Part shown: one piece after another, positions 38,101-48,693 of the stretch
Position numbering within the stretch: the stretch's first letter is position 1
Layout: every line of letters begins with the position of its first letter
Source of the DNA: Paulownia fortunei
Taxonomy: Eukaryota; Streptophyta; Magnoliopsida; Lamiales; Paulowniaceae
Direction: 5' to 3'
DNA length: 64,000 bases
Assembly (NCBI GenBank): GCA_019321725.1
Contig: CM033115.1
Location: forward strand, 15,386,673-15,450,672
Program-made: the position numbers and the translations under genes
The notes under the pieces: generated by a model
What the model was told of the DNA's origin: nothing
The model's database searches: none
Seen by the model: the letters and a program-made list of their open reading frames with translations, nothing else

Positions 38101-38875
38101 TAACATGTGTTCGACGCAACAAGACAAACCGATAGTGCGCAGGTAGCCACAATCGCCTTCTTAACTTGAAGACTAGTACAAATTTCACCTGTAATTTTTC
38201 TGAAAATGCAATATATTACATGTGAAGTTATTTACCAAAAGGTTTCCTCCCCCCTCGCCCATAGTTCAGCTTCCCATCCATCCAAGCAAACAAAGAAATG
38301 AAGATTGTGATAATGAATTCAAAAACTCCATCGAAATCTACCTGAGTTTCTCTTAAAGGGTGAGGCCGAAGCTCAAGACACGGCGGGCGATTGGGGTTCA
38401 CGGCCGCCCTATTCGGCACCTTAAATATCCCCACCCCACCACCACTCCCCATAAACTCCGACAACGGCTGCTGCGGCAACTTCTGACATTCATCACCAGC
38501 GCTTCCGGTGTCCACCACCGCCATTCCCTCAATCCTCTGGCTCAAATGAAGGTAATCAGCGTGGTGATCACTCACTGATCCCATTGCGCCGCCGCCAACA
38601 CCACCACTGGCAGTTACAGTAGAATAAGGATAGAACTCATCATCATCGGAGGAATCCGGGGTGCTCCCATAAAAGACGCTGTTTTGGCTGGTGGGATGGT
38701 GGCTCAAAATGCGGTTTTCGTCGAGGCTGTGCTTGCGGAGTTGGTGGAGACGCTTGTGGTGGGTGCCGGTGTTTGTTCTGAGCTGCTGGCTGTAGGAGTG
38801 GGCTTTCCGGTGTGGCGGAGAATGGGATATCCCCGCCAGGGCTGTTCTGTCATCTTCTTCCAATCTTTCTTTCAT
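32159..38875 (-). CDS. Type II inositol polyphosphate 5-phosphatase with WD40 repeats (5PTase12-14/FRA3-like)
   Basis: Removes the 5-phosphate from inositol phosphates or phosphoinositides; plant relatives include FRA3 and 5PTase12-14, involved in actin/secondary wall and light/Ca signalling. Twelve exons on the - strand: 38875-38342, 37367-37013, 36462-36210, 35974-35167, 34786-34662, 34484-34400, 34218-34053, 33950-33910, 33823-33556, 33377-33254, 33156-32796, 32461-32159; all phases join, giving 1140 residues, family length. The N-terminus has the HSYSQQLR ... LRKHSLDE motif, followed by WD40-like repeats (about 179-570: [39 protein letters not shown]). The catalytic domain carries [11 protein letters not shown] (from about 602), GDFNYRL (812-818), PAWCDRIL (889-896) and SDHKP (930-934). 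The last ~30 residues after RHCF I cannot match confidently. Confidence 0.94.
37594..37665. repeat. Poly-C/poly-A simple sequence in phosphatase intron 1
   Basis: A C-rich run followed by a long A run and AAAAAG repeats (+ strand) in the first intron. A (CA)n microsatellite lies at about 37951-37973. Such runs are prone to assembly error. Confidence 0.85.
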
Positions 38876-39245
38876 TTTTGTGTTATGGGTTGTCTGTTTT
38901 CCGGTAATTTTCGACGTTTACTGGAGGAGGAAAGAGAGGGAAGGAGGGAAATTCTTCATTGTCGTTGGAATGCGACCAAGAAAATTTTAGTGAAAATGTG
39001 TGGAGGAAGAAAGAAAAAGTCAAAATGGGAATATGAGAGTGAAAGAAGTAGGGGGGAAAGAGAGAGAGAGAGGTGGCTGGAGGGTGGTGGTGGCATCCCA
39101 CGAAGGAAGAGCGGGGAGAGAGGCGAAAGATGCTGGCAACGTACGGACAGGAACGTTCTCATTTTCCAAGGTTGTGTGTGTACTTATTTTTATAATGTGG
39201 GGCATTATTTTTATAATCAGAACCATAATCACTCTTATTAATAAT
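38876..39245 (-). promoter_or_regulatory. 5' leader/promoter of 5-phosphatase gene with CT-rich stretch
   Basis: Upstream of the start codon the - strand is CT-rich (the + strand reads GGAAAGAGAGAGAGAGAGG near 39054-39072), a composition common in plant 5' leaders. Base composition changes abruptly to very AT-rich beyond about 39180. No clear TATA box was identified. Confidence 0.4.
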
Positions 39246-39279
39246 TAATGATTCAATCAATTATATAGTTCAACATTAA

Positions 39280-39610
39280 ATTTTTCTAATAAAAAATAAT
39301 TATATATATTTTATTATATTATATAAAATATTAATATAATAAATTAATTATTATATAATATATTTTAAATATAAAAATAAATAAATAACTAAATAAAAAA
39401 ATATAACAAAACATAAATTCTAAATAATTATATAAATATAATAGAATATTAAATTTATTTTTTTTAAAAAATAAAAAAATAAAAAAAAATAAAAACAGAT
39501 CAAACTGATTTTGATCGATTTGGATTGATCAAATAATTTTTTGTATCTAATCGAAACTGACCAATTTACAATTTTCGATTGGATCGATTAAACCGACTAA
39601 CATGACCTGA
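39280..39610. repeat. AT-rich dispersed repeat, copy 1
   Basis: Shares with 40610-41005 a block around AATATAATAAATTAATTATTATATA, an AAATAAAAAAATA core and a GATCGA-rich end (GATCGATTTGGATTGATC). Non-coding; likely a non-autonomous DNA transposon family. Confidence 0.45.
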
Positions 39611-39808
39611 TTTTAAAAACATAATTTTGAGTAATGGAAAATTTCAGTTCGAACTCCATTTTGTTTTCTTTGTTATTTGGTATATTGTTTTTTTTTTTTT
39701 TTTATTCTTTTTCATTGGAATATGTTTAATAATATTTAAAGTATCATGCTCATGTCAAGTAAATATAAGCAAATATTTAACTAGTTTGATTTTCTCCGAA
39801 TTAAATTT

Positions 39809-40140
39809 ATTTAACTTGACAAGTAATTTTATATAAAAGTTGAAAAATATGTTTTTTAAATATTTTTATGATATGGACTTTTGAGTAAGAGAGTATTTTG
39901 ATAAAATAAAAATTTATTTTATGAAATTGGGTTCTACAAAAAAGAATTAATAATAATAAATCTCATATTGTACTCATGTCATACACATGTAAGTAATTAA
40001 TATTTAATTAATATTACTTTATCCATTTCAATATTACAACTCCATTTGACTTGACGAGTAGTTTTATATGGAAGTTGGAAAAGTAAAGTTTTAATTATTT
40101 TTTATAATATTGACTTTAAGTGAAAATGATATTTTTGAGG
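39809..40140. repeat. Imperfect direct repeat
   Basis: The block at 39809-39900 (ACTTGACAAGTAATTTTATA ... GTTGAAAAA) recurs at 40044-40140 (ACTTGACGAGTAGTTTTATA ... GTTGGAAAA). Non-coding, moderately diverged. Confidence 0.5.
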
Positions 40141-40609
40141 ATATTTTTTTTTTTATGAAATAAAACCATATTTTTGAAATATTCCAAAGAAATAATAAGA
40201 ATAATAAAATTAGAGCCTATAAAATAAAAATCATAAAGAAGCTTGTAAAGAAGTTCATGCATGAATTTATTTTCTTAAGCACAAAAAGGGTGAAAAGAAT
40301 AAAAGAAAAAGAAAAAGGAACAAGAGTTTTGAGGTTTGGAGCTTTATCAATCGACAAATATTTTTAAGACCAAGAGAAGGTAAGCATATGCATAGACCCA
40401 AGGGCAATAGACATGCATTCCACACACAGTAACATAACAAGACAGGTTGCCCACAAAGGTATCATTTTAGTAGGATTGACGTGGACAATTGGAAATTGAA
40501 AGCAGACAACAATCCTTCTCAACTACCATTCCTTTTTATTTTTAGAGCTGTGTTTTTATAATAAAATTGATAATTAAATTCATCTTGCTATTAAATAGTA
40601 TTTTATTCG

Positions 40610-41005
40610 TTTGAATCATTCGATCGTAGTCTAATTGATCTAATAAAAATTAATTATATTTTTTATTATATTATATTAAATAATAATATAATAAATTAAT
40701 TATTATATATTAAATTTTAAAAATAAAAAAAATTAACTAAAAATATATTTAATAAAGTTCAAAATCTAAATAACCACATACATATAATCAAATATCAAGT
40801 TTAAAATTTAAACCTTCTTAAAAAAATAAAAAAATATAAATAAAATAACAAAATCCATTCTGAACAGTTTTTTGATCGTTTTTTGATGGGTTCAACCATT
40901 TGTGGTCGGTTTTGACTAGTTCAACTTCATTTTTAATTTTTGCTAGCTAACGAGATCGAACTGACCATCAATTCCTGATCGAACTGATAGGTTCGCTCCG
41001 ATTCT
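40610..41005. repeat. AT-rich dispersed repeat, copy 2
   Basis: Related to 39280-39610 in the same orientation; ends with a GATCGAACTGA-rich part (TTTGATCGTTTTTTGATGG, GATCGAACTGACC, GATCGAACTGATAGG). Non-coding. Confidence 0.45.
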
Positions 41006-41679
41006 CAAAATATTACTTTAGAATCATTTACTTTTTGATTGAGATAATAATTATATTACTTAAAATACTTTTTGTCATTATTTTCTTATTTCCTTTTTTA
41101 GTTCTTTTTCTTTTCTCTTCACATTCACATGTTTTCTTTCTTTTTATTTTTCTTCTTTCTCCTCTTTTCATTCCATTAGAATAACTCATCATACTCATTT
41201 TATGAGATAATTTATCCTAAAAGAATTGAGTTTTATCATAGGCTAGACTTTAATATTATACTCTCATCTGACTAAGTAAACATGAAACATGAATTTGGTC
41301 TAAATATTTTTGTATATCCAATTTAAACCTATAAAGTAAACGTCCTGTCATTCTTGATCTTGAATGGTTAATTCTATAGTTAATTGAGTGTAAAACTTTA
41401 AATTTATTATTGATTATTAGATTATGGAGTGAGTGTTTTTTACCGTATGGACCAAGAGCATACTTGGCCCATCTAAGAATTTCATGTCTTGAAGAGTTTT
41501 GCCATAATTTCATGAAATATTCATCTCCAGATTTGATCAATCCCACAATCACAAAAAAGTGTAATATCAATTATTTTGTAATTGGCTTCCATTCATGTTG
41601 TTGTCAATTGGAATTTCTACAATTTTTTCTTTTTATTTTCAAGAAAAAAAATCATATTTGCACATAATTGTCACAAAAT

Positions 41680-42580
41680 ATTTCCAAGCAATTCATCAAT
41701 TTTCATTATGATAAGTTGAATTTTCATAATTTTAATAAGAGTTTTAATATAGGACTAACTCTTTTAATTTATTTTCTTGTAGGATTAAGATTCTACATAC
41801 TTACCATATTGGATAAATTTATTAAAAATGATATTGTAGAATTTACGGAAATAAATTCTCAAGATATCTCCATATAAATTTATACCAATTGGAGGAAAAA
41901 TTTGATCATGCATTTGCCTTATTCGGATGAATCAAGATTTAAAGAAAGTTTTTGTGTTAAATTAGGTAACTTTCTATGTATTAGATTAGGGTTCTACCTA
42001 TTAAAAGATGTGTATTTAAACACATAGAAAATATTCAGAGAATGCAACTAATCCCAAGCTCCAGAAATCAAAGATTGATGATCAAGAACTGAGCTTCAAA
42101 GTATAGAATTCTGAAGTTGTCCATCCGTGTTCCAAAAGATGTTGGAACATCGCCATTGAACATCTTTCGGGAGAAGGAGATGAGTCTTTGGGAGAAAGCG
42201 CTTTGCTATCTGAAGGGGTTAAGTATTGAAGGGAGTTCAACGAAGTATATTCAAGTTGAGAGGATCTCACAAATAAGTCTACTACTGGAATAATACAAAA
42301 ACGACATCAAAACAAAGAGGAAGTCTTTGGTTTTGTTTTATAAGTTATTTTATTGTATTGTGTAATTACTTAATGATAGTGGATTATTTTATCTCTGGGT
42401 GTGGTCTCGAGAAGTAAGATATTTGATATTCGAACTTCATTAAAATTGTTGGTGTTAATTTTAATATCCGATGTGCATCTATGTTCATATTCTAACTGAT
42501 GTTATAATATTAAACTGGAATATCATGAATCTGGTAAAATTGTTTAATTAAATTAATTAAGACGACAACAAATTCTAATA
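41680..42580 (+). repeat. 5' LTR of element A
   Basis: Aligns over ~900 bp with 45780-46690 (for example AAGATTCTACATACTTAC, ATTCTCAAGATATCTCCA). The first ~75 bp of the other LTR has no clear counterpart, so this one is probably truncated or mutated at its 5' end. It ends TCTAATA just before the primer site. Confidence 0.75.
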
Positions 42581-42582
42581 AG

Positions 42583-42594
42583 TGGTATCAGAGC
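42583..42594 (+). other. Primer-binding site of element A
   Basis: TGGTATCAGAGC, the exact initiator tRNA-Met primer site of plant copia elements, directly follows the LTR. Confidence 0.9.
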
Positions 42595-42654
42595 AGATCA
42601 CTAGACATACTTAGTGAGATTTTGGGCTAATCTATTGTTGTTTGGAGTGCAGAT

Positions 42655-43366
42655 ATGAATTTCTTATATGAAGGAGGCCCGATTTTATGTCTGTCATGGT
42701 TGGATAGAATTAATTACTCGTACTGGAAAGAAAAAGATGATGATATAGCCTTCAAGGCTAAAGTTCAAAAACTCATTGTTGATGTTCAAACGGATATCAG
42801 GGACATAATTGATCCACTTGTCTTGTTGACAAAAAAATTTGGAAAATTTTGGAAAAAAAATGAATAAACAGAGTAAAAAACTCAAAATAGATAAAAGTTC
42901 CAATCTTTCTCAATATAAAAGTGCTGCTAATATTTTTTCTTCTTATAATGATAGAAAAACTCAAGAGAACCCAACTGTCATCCACCCTCTTGCTGTAATG
43001 CATGTTGGAACACAAGAAGGAACATTCCCTGATCCTGATGTTAATCTTGCTGATGTGCTTGAACAAGCCTCTGCATATGCAGACTATTTAGAGATTGAAG
43101 CTCATCAGGAGAGTACATTTGAAGTTCATGTCGGTACTCATGTTTCAACTTCCCCTGTAATACTAGCTTATTGCGTTGAAGATTATCAGGATCCAGACTA
43201 TAAACCAGAACAATCTGCCAGCAGTTCTGATCACCTATCTGTTATTGATATCTTTGACTATGCATTCAGAACAGTCGTGGGGGATGAATCCTTTGAGATA
43301 AGTTGTGCATACCCTTTTGTTCCCACTGTTAAATATGAATTTTATGCAAATCCTAAGTCTGCCTAA
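42655..43366 (+). pseudogene. Deleted gag fused in frame to plant transposon protein domain
   Basis: The frame from 42655 encodes a gag N-terminus (DRINYSYWKEK; the sister element has EGTNYSYWKAK), then jumps to LLTKKFGKFWKK, which in the sister element (near 60635) lies ~220 residues further on. A +/-1 shift near 42850 leads into the frame 42839-43366, which continues the gag-like tail (SSYNDRKTQE) without interruption into a region unrelated to gag. That region ends ...FYANPKSA and continues past a stop codon into the part at 43367-43746. The zinc knuckle is gone. Confidence 0.7.
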
Positions 43367-43746
43367 TTTAGTCATGTCTATGTCTGCAATAAGATTTACT
43401 TATTTTCATCTAAATTGATCAATGACTACTTGGTACAACTAAAGTTGATGATGTTGAATTACCTACTGATTTTGATGTAATCATTAGGACAATAACTGGG
43501 GGTAGGATTAGAATTTGGCCTAGTAAGGAAACCAATTTCCTTGTTGCTTCCTTAACACTTAAGTATGCGATTTTGCATAAAGTAGCTATGCACAATTGGA
43601 CTCCAACAACCAGCCGCACTATGGTAGTTAAGGATCAAATAGCCTTATTGTATTGTATAGGCAGATATTATCCGTTTGATCATGGAAAGCATATTGAGAA
43701 CCAAACACATTTACATGTGTTATCATTTTATTTGGGAGTTGGTTGA
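43367..43746 (+). pseudogene. Putative plant transposon protein domain, broken
   Basis: Reading on from the TAA at 43364-43366 in the same frame gives KIYLFSSKLINDYL. A one-base shift near 43430 then opens the frame 43426-43746: DVELPTDFDVIIRTITGG, IWPSKETNFL, LTLKYAILHKVAMHNWTPT, ALLYCIGRYYPFDHGKHI. This layout (FYAN, INDYLG, LTGG..WP, LSLKYAVLHKIA..NW.PT, LLY.IGT...DFGK) is that of the putative plant transposon protein domain found in many plant genomes. Function unknown. One stop and one frameshift make it a pseudogene. Confidence 0.72.
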
Positions 43747-45706
43747 AAATATAATTGTGATAATTTATCATGTTACAACTCAGAACCAACTGGCTGAAAT
43801 ATTTTCCAATGCTATTGATGCACAAAGTTATTGCATTACGAAGGTCCTTGTGTATTTGCATTATATGATGTCATGTTCAGTCTGTTGTTGGAATACCATA
43901 AAGCACACGATTACGTGTAGATTGTATTACAACACTATGTTAGGATATATCTGATAGGACATGGTTTTTATTTTCTGATTCATTCATACCATGGTAGAAC
44001 TTGCATTAGGCATATTATATTGAAAGTCTAATGTGATCAGATTTTGAAATTTCTGATTCTGGGATATCAATTTTGAATGAAAACCTTGATTGTTTTGTCC
44101 TTAAACTTGAATAGACTTTAGAAAAATTCCATGTTTAATTGTGTTAGAATTTTCTAAAACTGAGAACTTGGAGGTATTTGACAGAAAAAACTACCTATTC
44201 TTAGCAGTGAAAGCCACTCGTGAGTAATTTGGGACTATGTATCACCAATTTTTAAAGGATGATCTACCATGAGAAAAGGCTACCCTAAGTCTTAGAGTGA
44301 AAGATACTGATTGGATAAATCCTTGTTCGCAGTATATGTTAGAACAATGTGTTGAACATCGTATAAAAATAAATAAATAAAAAATGATGGTTCATAATTT
44401 CAATTATTGATTGAACAAATTTATGAAAAACAATGTGTGTGGAATGAAAATACGAATGAATTCTAAGTTTATTGTCAAAACAGATCAAAAGTTGAATTTC
44501 TCAATTGATATTTTGAAATTATGAGATTTGAAATCTGAATAATGTCATATTTATTTAGCACGTTTCAATTTGTGTGTGCATTATCAATTTTGTTTTCATT
44601 TTAGGCATGATCAAAGATATACCATGAGTTGTGTATATCAATTAACTTAGATAAATATGAAAGCCTTGTAGTGTAATTATGTTGGACCACGATTTCTTAC
44701 CCAGATCTTATTTTCAAATAATTGCTTAATAAATAAGACAACGTGTGAAAATATGAGTGGTGGAGCCTTACAGGTAACATTGCTTTTGGGATAAATCTTT
44801 ATTGCCTGAATTATCGTGGTTGAAGGGTATTTATTGGGATCTACTTGAACATTCTCCATCACATATCCTATCTAATATTAGAACATCTCAAGATGGAACA
44901 TCTTTCGAAGTTGTTCTCTGCTGCTATATGGAATGAGATCTTCTTTATGTTAGGCAGATATTACAATTTTGATTTTTGATCTCAACTTGAGACCTTATAG
45001 TCTAAAAGGGAAGTGGTTCTAATGGTCTTTGCTGATATGCTTGATTTGCATGACTGTTTTGTGCATACTAATTTGGTTTTACATTTTTCACTTGAAACCA
45101 CAAACTTAGAGGAAGTTTATTCTTTATATGATGATTGATTGAGTGCGATCAATGCTTGAGCTTAGCTGGATTTGCTTGCTTCTGTTTTGCTTGCACTATA
45201 TTATTTTTGATTGACGACATTTGTAAGGGGAGTAAGCTGACATTCTATTTTACTTATAGGAAATTGATCTATATGGACCCTCTTATGTTCCATCTGATAT
45301 TGCAACATCATATTTGTGCACGTTTGAAGATGTAGATCCATACAACTATCTGGAGCATAAGACAGCTAGGAGAAGCTTCCACTCTCGTTGTAGTCTATTT
45401 TGAGAATCGTTGGAGGTGATTATTTGGCATTTTTGGCCAAAAAGGGGAAGATAAGTTCCAAGCTTTGAGCTTGAGTCAAATTCCCATCATGAATTTAGTA
45501 GTGATGAGGAGTAACATGATTGATTCGAGGGAGAGTGATCATATTTTGCAAAGCATGATGTCCGCACCAATGTTCTAATATGTTATACAGGTTTTGATTG
45601 ATATTACTGAGCTTATGTTTCATGTTGGAGCATTTTTAGTTTGCACATGCTTTGACATATTAAGGCAAGTAAATATATTTTGATAAAAAATGCCAAATGA
45701 GGAGAT
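43747..45706. other. Internal non-coding part of element A
   Basis: No intact frame. A short stretch at about 43775-43870 (NQLAEIFSNAID) is reminiscent of the end of copia RNase H, but is too short to be sure. Near 45430-45470 GGCATTTTTGGCCAAAAAGGGG resembles the sequence that follows the coding region in such elements, before the polypurine tract and second LTR. Confidence 0.45.
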
Positions 45707-46690
45707 TGTTAAGTCCATGACTTAATTATTATTTGTTGGTATTATTTTGTGCAAAACACTAATTAATTTTAATTGATTTCTTTAATTATGGTAAGTTGAA
45801 TTTTCATGATTTTAATTAGAGTATTAATACAAGACTAACTCTTGTAATTTATTTTCTTGTAAGATTAAGATTCTACATACTTACTATATTGAATAAATTT
45901 ATTAAAGATGATCTTGTAGAATTTATAGAAATAAATTCTCAAGATATCTCCAAATAAATTTATACCAATTGGAGGAAAAATTTGATCTTACACTTACTTT
46001 ATCTGGATGAATCAAGATTTAAGGAAAGTCTTTGTGTTAGATTAGGTAACTTTCTATGTATTAAATTAGGAATGTACCTATTGAAAGATGTATATTGAAA
46101 CACATTGTTTTATTAGTTTTATGCTGTGGATTTATAGAATAATTAAGAACTGAGTTTCAAAGTATTCTGGAGTTGTCTGTCCATATTTCAAAATGTGTTG
46201 GAATATTGTCATTGAACATCCTTAGGGAGAAAGAAGTAAATTTTTGGAAGAAGACGCCAATACTCATTATACATCCTTCAGAGAAGGCGGTGAGATTTTG
46301 GGAGAAGATGTTTTGCTGTCTGAAGGAGTTCAGTATTGAAGGGAGTTCAACGAAATAAATTCAACTCGAGAGGATCTCGCAAACAAGTTTATGAGTAGAA
46401 CAATACAAGAACAACATCAAAACAAAAATGGAGTCTTTGATTTTGTTTTATAGGTCATTTTATTGCATTGTGTAATTCCCTACTGATAGTAGATTATTTT
46501 TTCTCTGGACGTAACCTCAAAAAATAGAATATTTGATATCCGAACATCGTTAAAATTACTGGTGTCAATTTTAATTTTCACTGTGCAATTATGTTCATGT
46601 TCTAACTGATGTTACAACATTAAATTGGGACACCATGAATCTGGTAAAACTGTTTAATTGAATTAATTCAAATGACAACATATTCTAATA
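45707..46690 (+). repeat. 3' LTR of element A
   Basis: Begins TGTTAAGTCC directly after GAGGAGAT and ends TCTAATA; 984 bp. Its counterpart at 41680-42580 is clearly diverged, indicating an old insertion. Confidence 0.8.
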
Positions 46691-48693
46691 GAATTTAACA
46701 TCATCCTCACTTTTTAATATAAAAATACACGATCTAAATTAGAAATTTTCAACTATTCATCAATAAAATTAAGTTCTTTGAAAATTTTCTTTATACAGAG
46801 GAAAAAAAAATATAAATTTGCATCACCATGTCTGCTTTAAATATTAGTAGTCGAGAATTCATCCAAGCAACATAACGAGCCATATAAATCAAAATACATT
46901 GAGAGCATAAAAGGCCACAATATAAAAATTTACTTGAACTAAGAGAGAGGCCAAGGCTATATCTATTTAAAAAAATAATAATTATGTGCCCTTGTTTAAA
47001 AAAAAAATTTCTACTAGGGGTCCATACATCTTTTCTCATTGATCATAGATTTCATAGAGACTCTCGATTGATAGGTAGGGTTTGCCTAATTCCCCTTTTA
47101 GGCAAAAGTGGAAAAAATAAAAATAAACAAGTATGATTATCTTGTAGCATGAATAACTGATATTTTGATATTGAGATTTCTCCGGAAAAAATGTAAATTT
47201 GAATGTGACATCATTGTATAAACGTTAGTACTTCATTAACTTGTATTAGTTAAATCCTAGTCTTAATTGAATTATTTAATAGTTACTCAGCAAATCATTG
47301 ACTATTATATAATTAGTTAAATAGTTACATCTATATCAATAATTAGTTGAGCTTAGCCATTTTTCAACAATGGGAATTTAATATTTCTTGTTCGAAATAT
47401 TCTTTTTTTTTTTTTGGCAAAATGTTTTCCCTATTTTGCCAGAATGGCTCCCCAAGTATAGCATGTGTCTCCTACATGCTTAGTTTTCACCTAATTATCT
47501 GAATTAACGGCCACGTGACTTGCACCTAATTGTCTAGGTTTTATACGTACACTTGGTATATATTCATATATCAAGTGTTCTATTTTTTTTTACAAAGTAT
47601 GACACTTAATTTTTATCCATATACCAAGTATATTATATACCTTATATAACATAGATATTACCAATTGTCTGAACTAACGACCACGTAAATTTTTTTAGTA
47701 AAATTTAATGTGTATGTGACCAAGCACATAAAATATGCATGCAATGTGATTTTTCATGACTGGAGCAATAAAAGTTCAAAAGATATTTATTATTATAGTG
47801 CTGCCATGAGAAAATATACTAGTATTGCCAAGTGCTTTGAGGAAAGTATACCAAATACTTGGCCCTCGTGCATCCCGAATAGCGTTCTGAAATGAAATCC
47901 TTGGGAAAGCTTGCTCTTCTTAGCCCTCCAAGGAAGAAAGAAGAGATGCAATGGGGCTATGCTCAGCTTCATAAGTGGAAAAGTGCGAGTGTCTAGTGAA
48001 TGTTAGTGTTGGAAAGCTATCTATTTAGATATTGCACTGCAAAAATCATTGTTGGCCACCACCCGAAAAGCAATAGATTCGAAAGTTCAGGTTGAAAATA
48101 CATGCATAGAATGTGGTTGTCAACGTATAGGATTAGAAAGAAGATGTTACACCCATTATTAACCTTTAGGTATATGCACTTATGAATAAAAATTTATGAA
48201 AAAGGGATATGAGACATAATGTGCCTCACATTACTATGTCGGGTGGTGAATAGGCATGCCATATATCGTTTGCATAAGCGATGGACATGGTAGCTTGAAA
48301 CATCCCCAAACCTCAAAGAATTTCTTCAATTTTTTTCCAAATACCAAAAATTTGTCTAGTTTGCATCTTTTACCAATGAATCTTTTCAGTTTAATCAGAA
48401 GTACTCAAATTAATATACTCAACCAAGGTAAACGCATAACACTAAAAAGACTTCGGCGGGCTAATGAGAGAGTAGTTCACCGTAGTTATCATTACACAAT
48501 TTTTATGCACAAAAAGGGTGGGAAAAAATCTCAGTTGCCTGCATAGTCCAATAATGGCTCAAAATTCTGTAACAACATGACTTTAGATACGTTGAAATTG
48601 ACACACAAAACATTATTTAAGTGCTAAACTTAAATTAAAATGTCATTTTAACCAATAAAAAAAATGAAAAATGAAGAAGAAAAAAGTTGTTGA
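46691..48693. other. Intergenic DNA, no gene recognised
   Basis: Contains short open frames with no family features (for example + 48256-48546), an imperfect direct repeat ending in an ACGT core (47493-47519 and 47663-47687) and a near-palindrome at 47549-47578. The part from 47700 to 48540 is less AT-rich and could be a decayed gene or transcript, but I cannot identify it. Confidence 0.5.

Larger units (their letters stand above)
41680..46690 (+). mobile_element. Old LTR retroelement carrying a plant transposon protein domain (element A)
   Basis: Diverged direct LTRs (about 41680-42580 and 45707-46690), a perfect tRNA-Met primer site TGGTATCAGAGC at 42583-42594 and a purine-rich site (GAGGAGAT) just before the second LTR define a ~5 kb element on the + strand. 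Its LTRs resemble those of the SIRE-like element at 58889-59823 (shared GAAGGGAGTTCAAC and GAGG(A)ATCTCGC blocks). Internally there is a shortened gag, a putative plant transposon protein domain and about 2 kb without clear coding sequence; no reverse transcriptase was found. It looks non-autonomous and decayed. Confidence 0.82.

Noticed and set aside
48256..48546. 96-codon frame near the UGT 3' end
   Set aside because: No recognisable domain, signal peptide or splice context; probably random or a decayed repeat.
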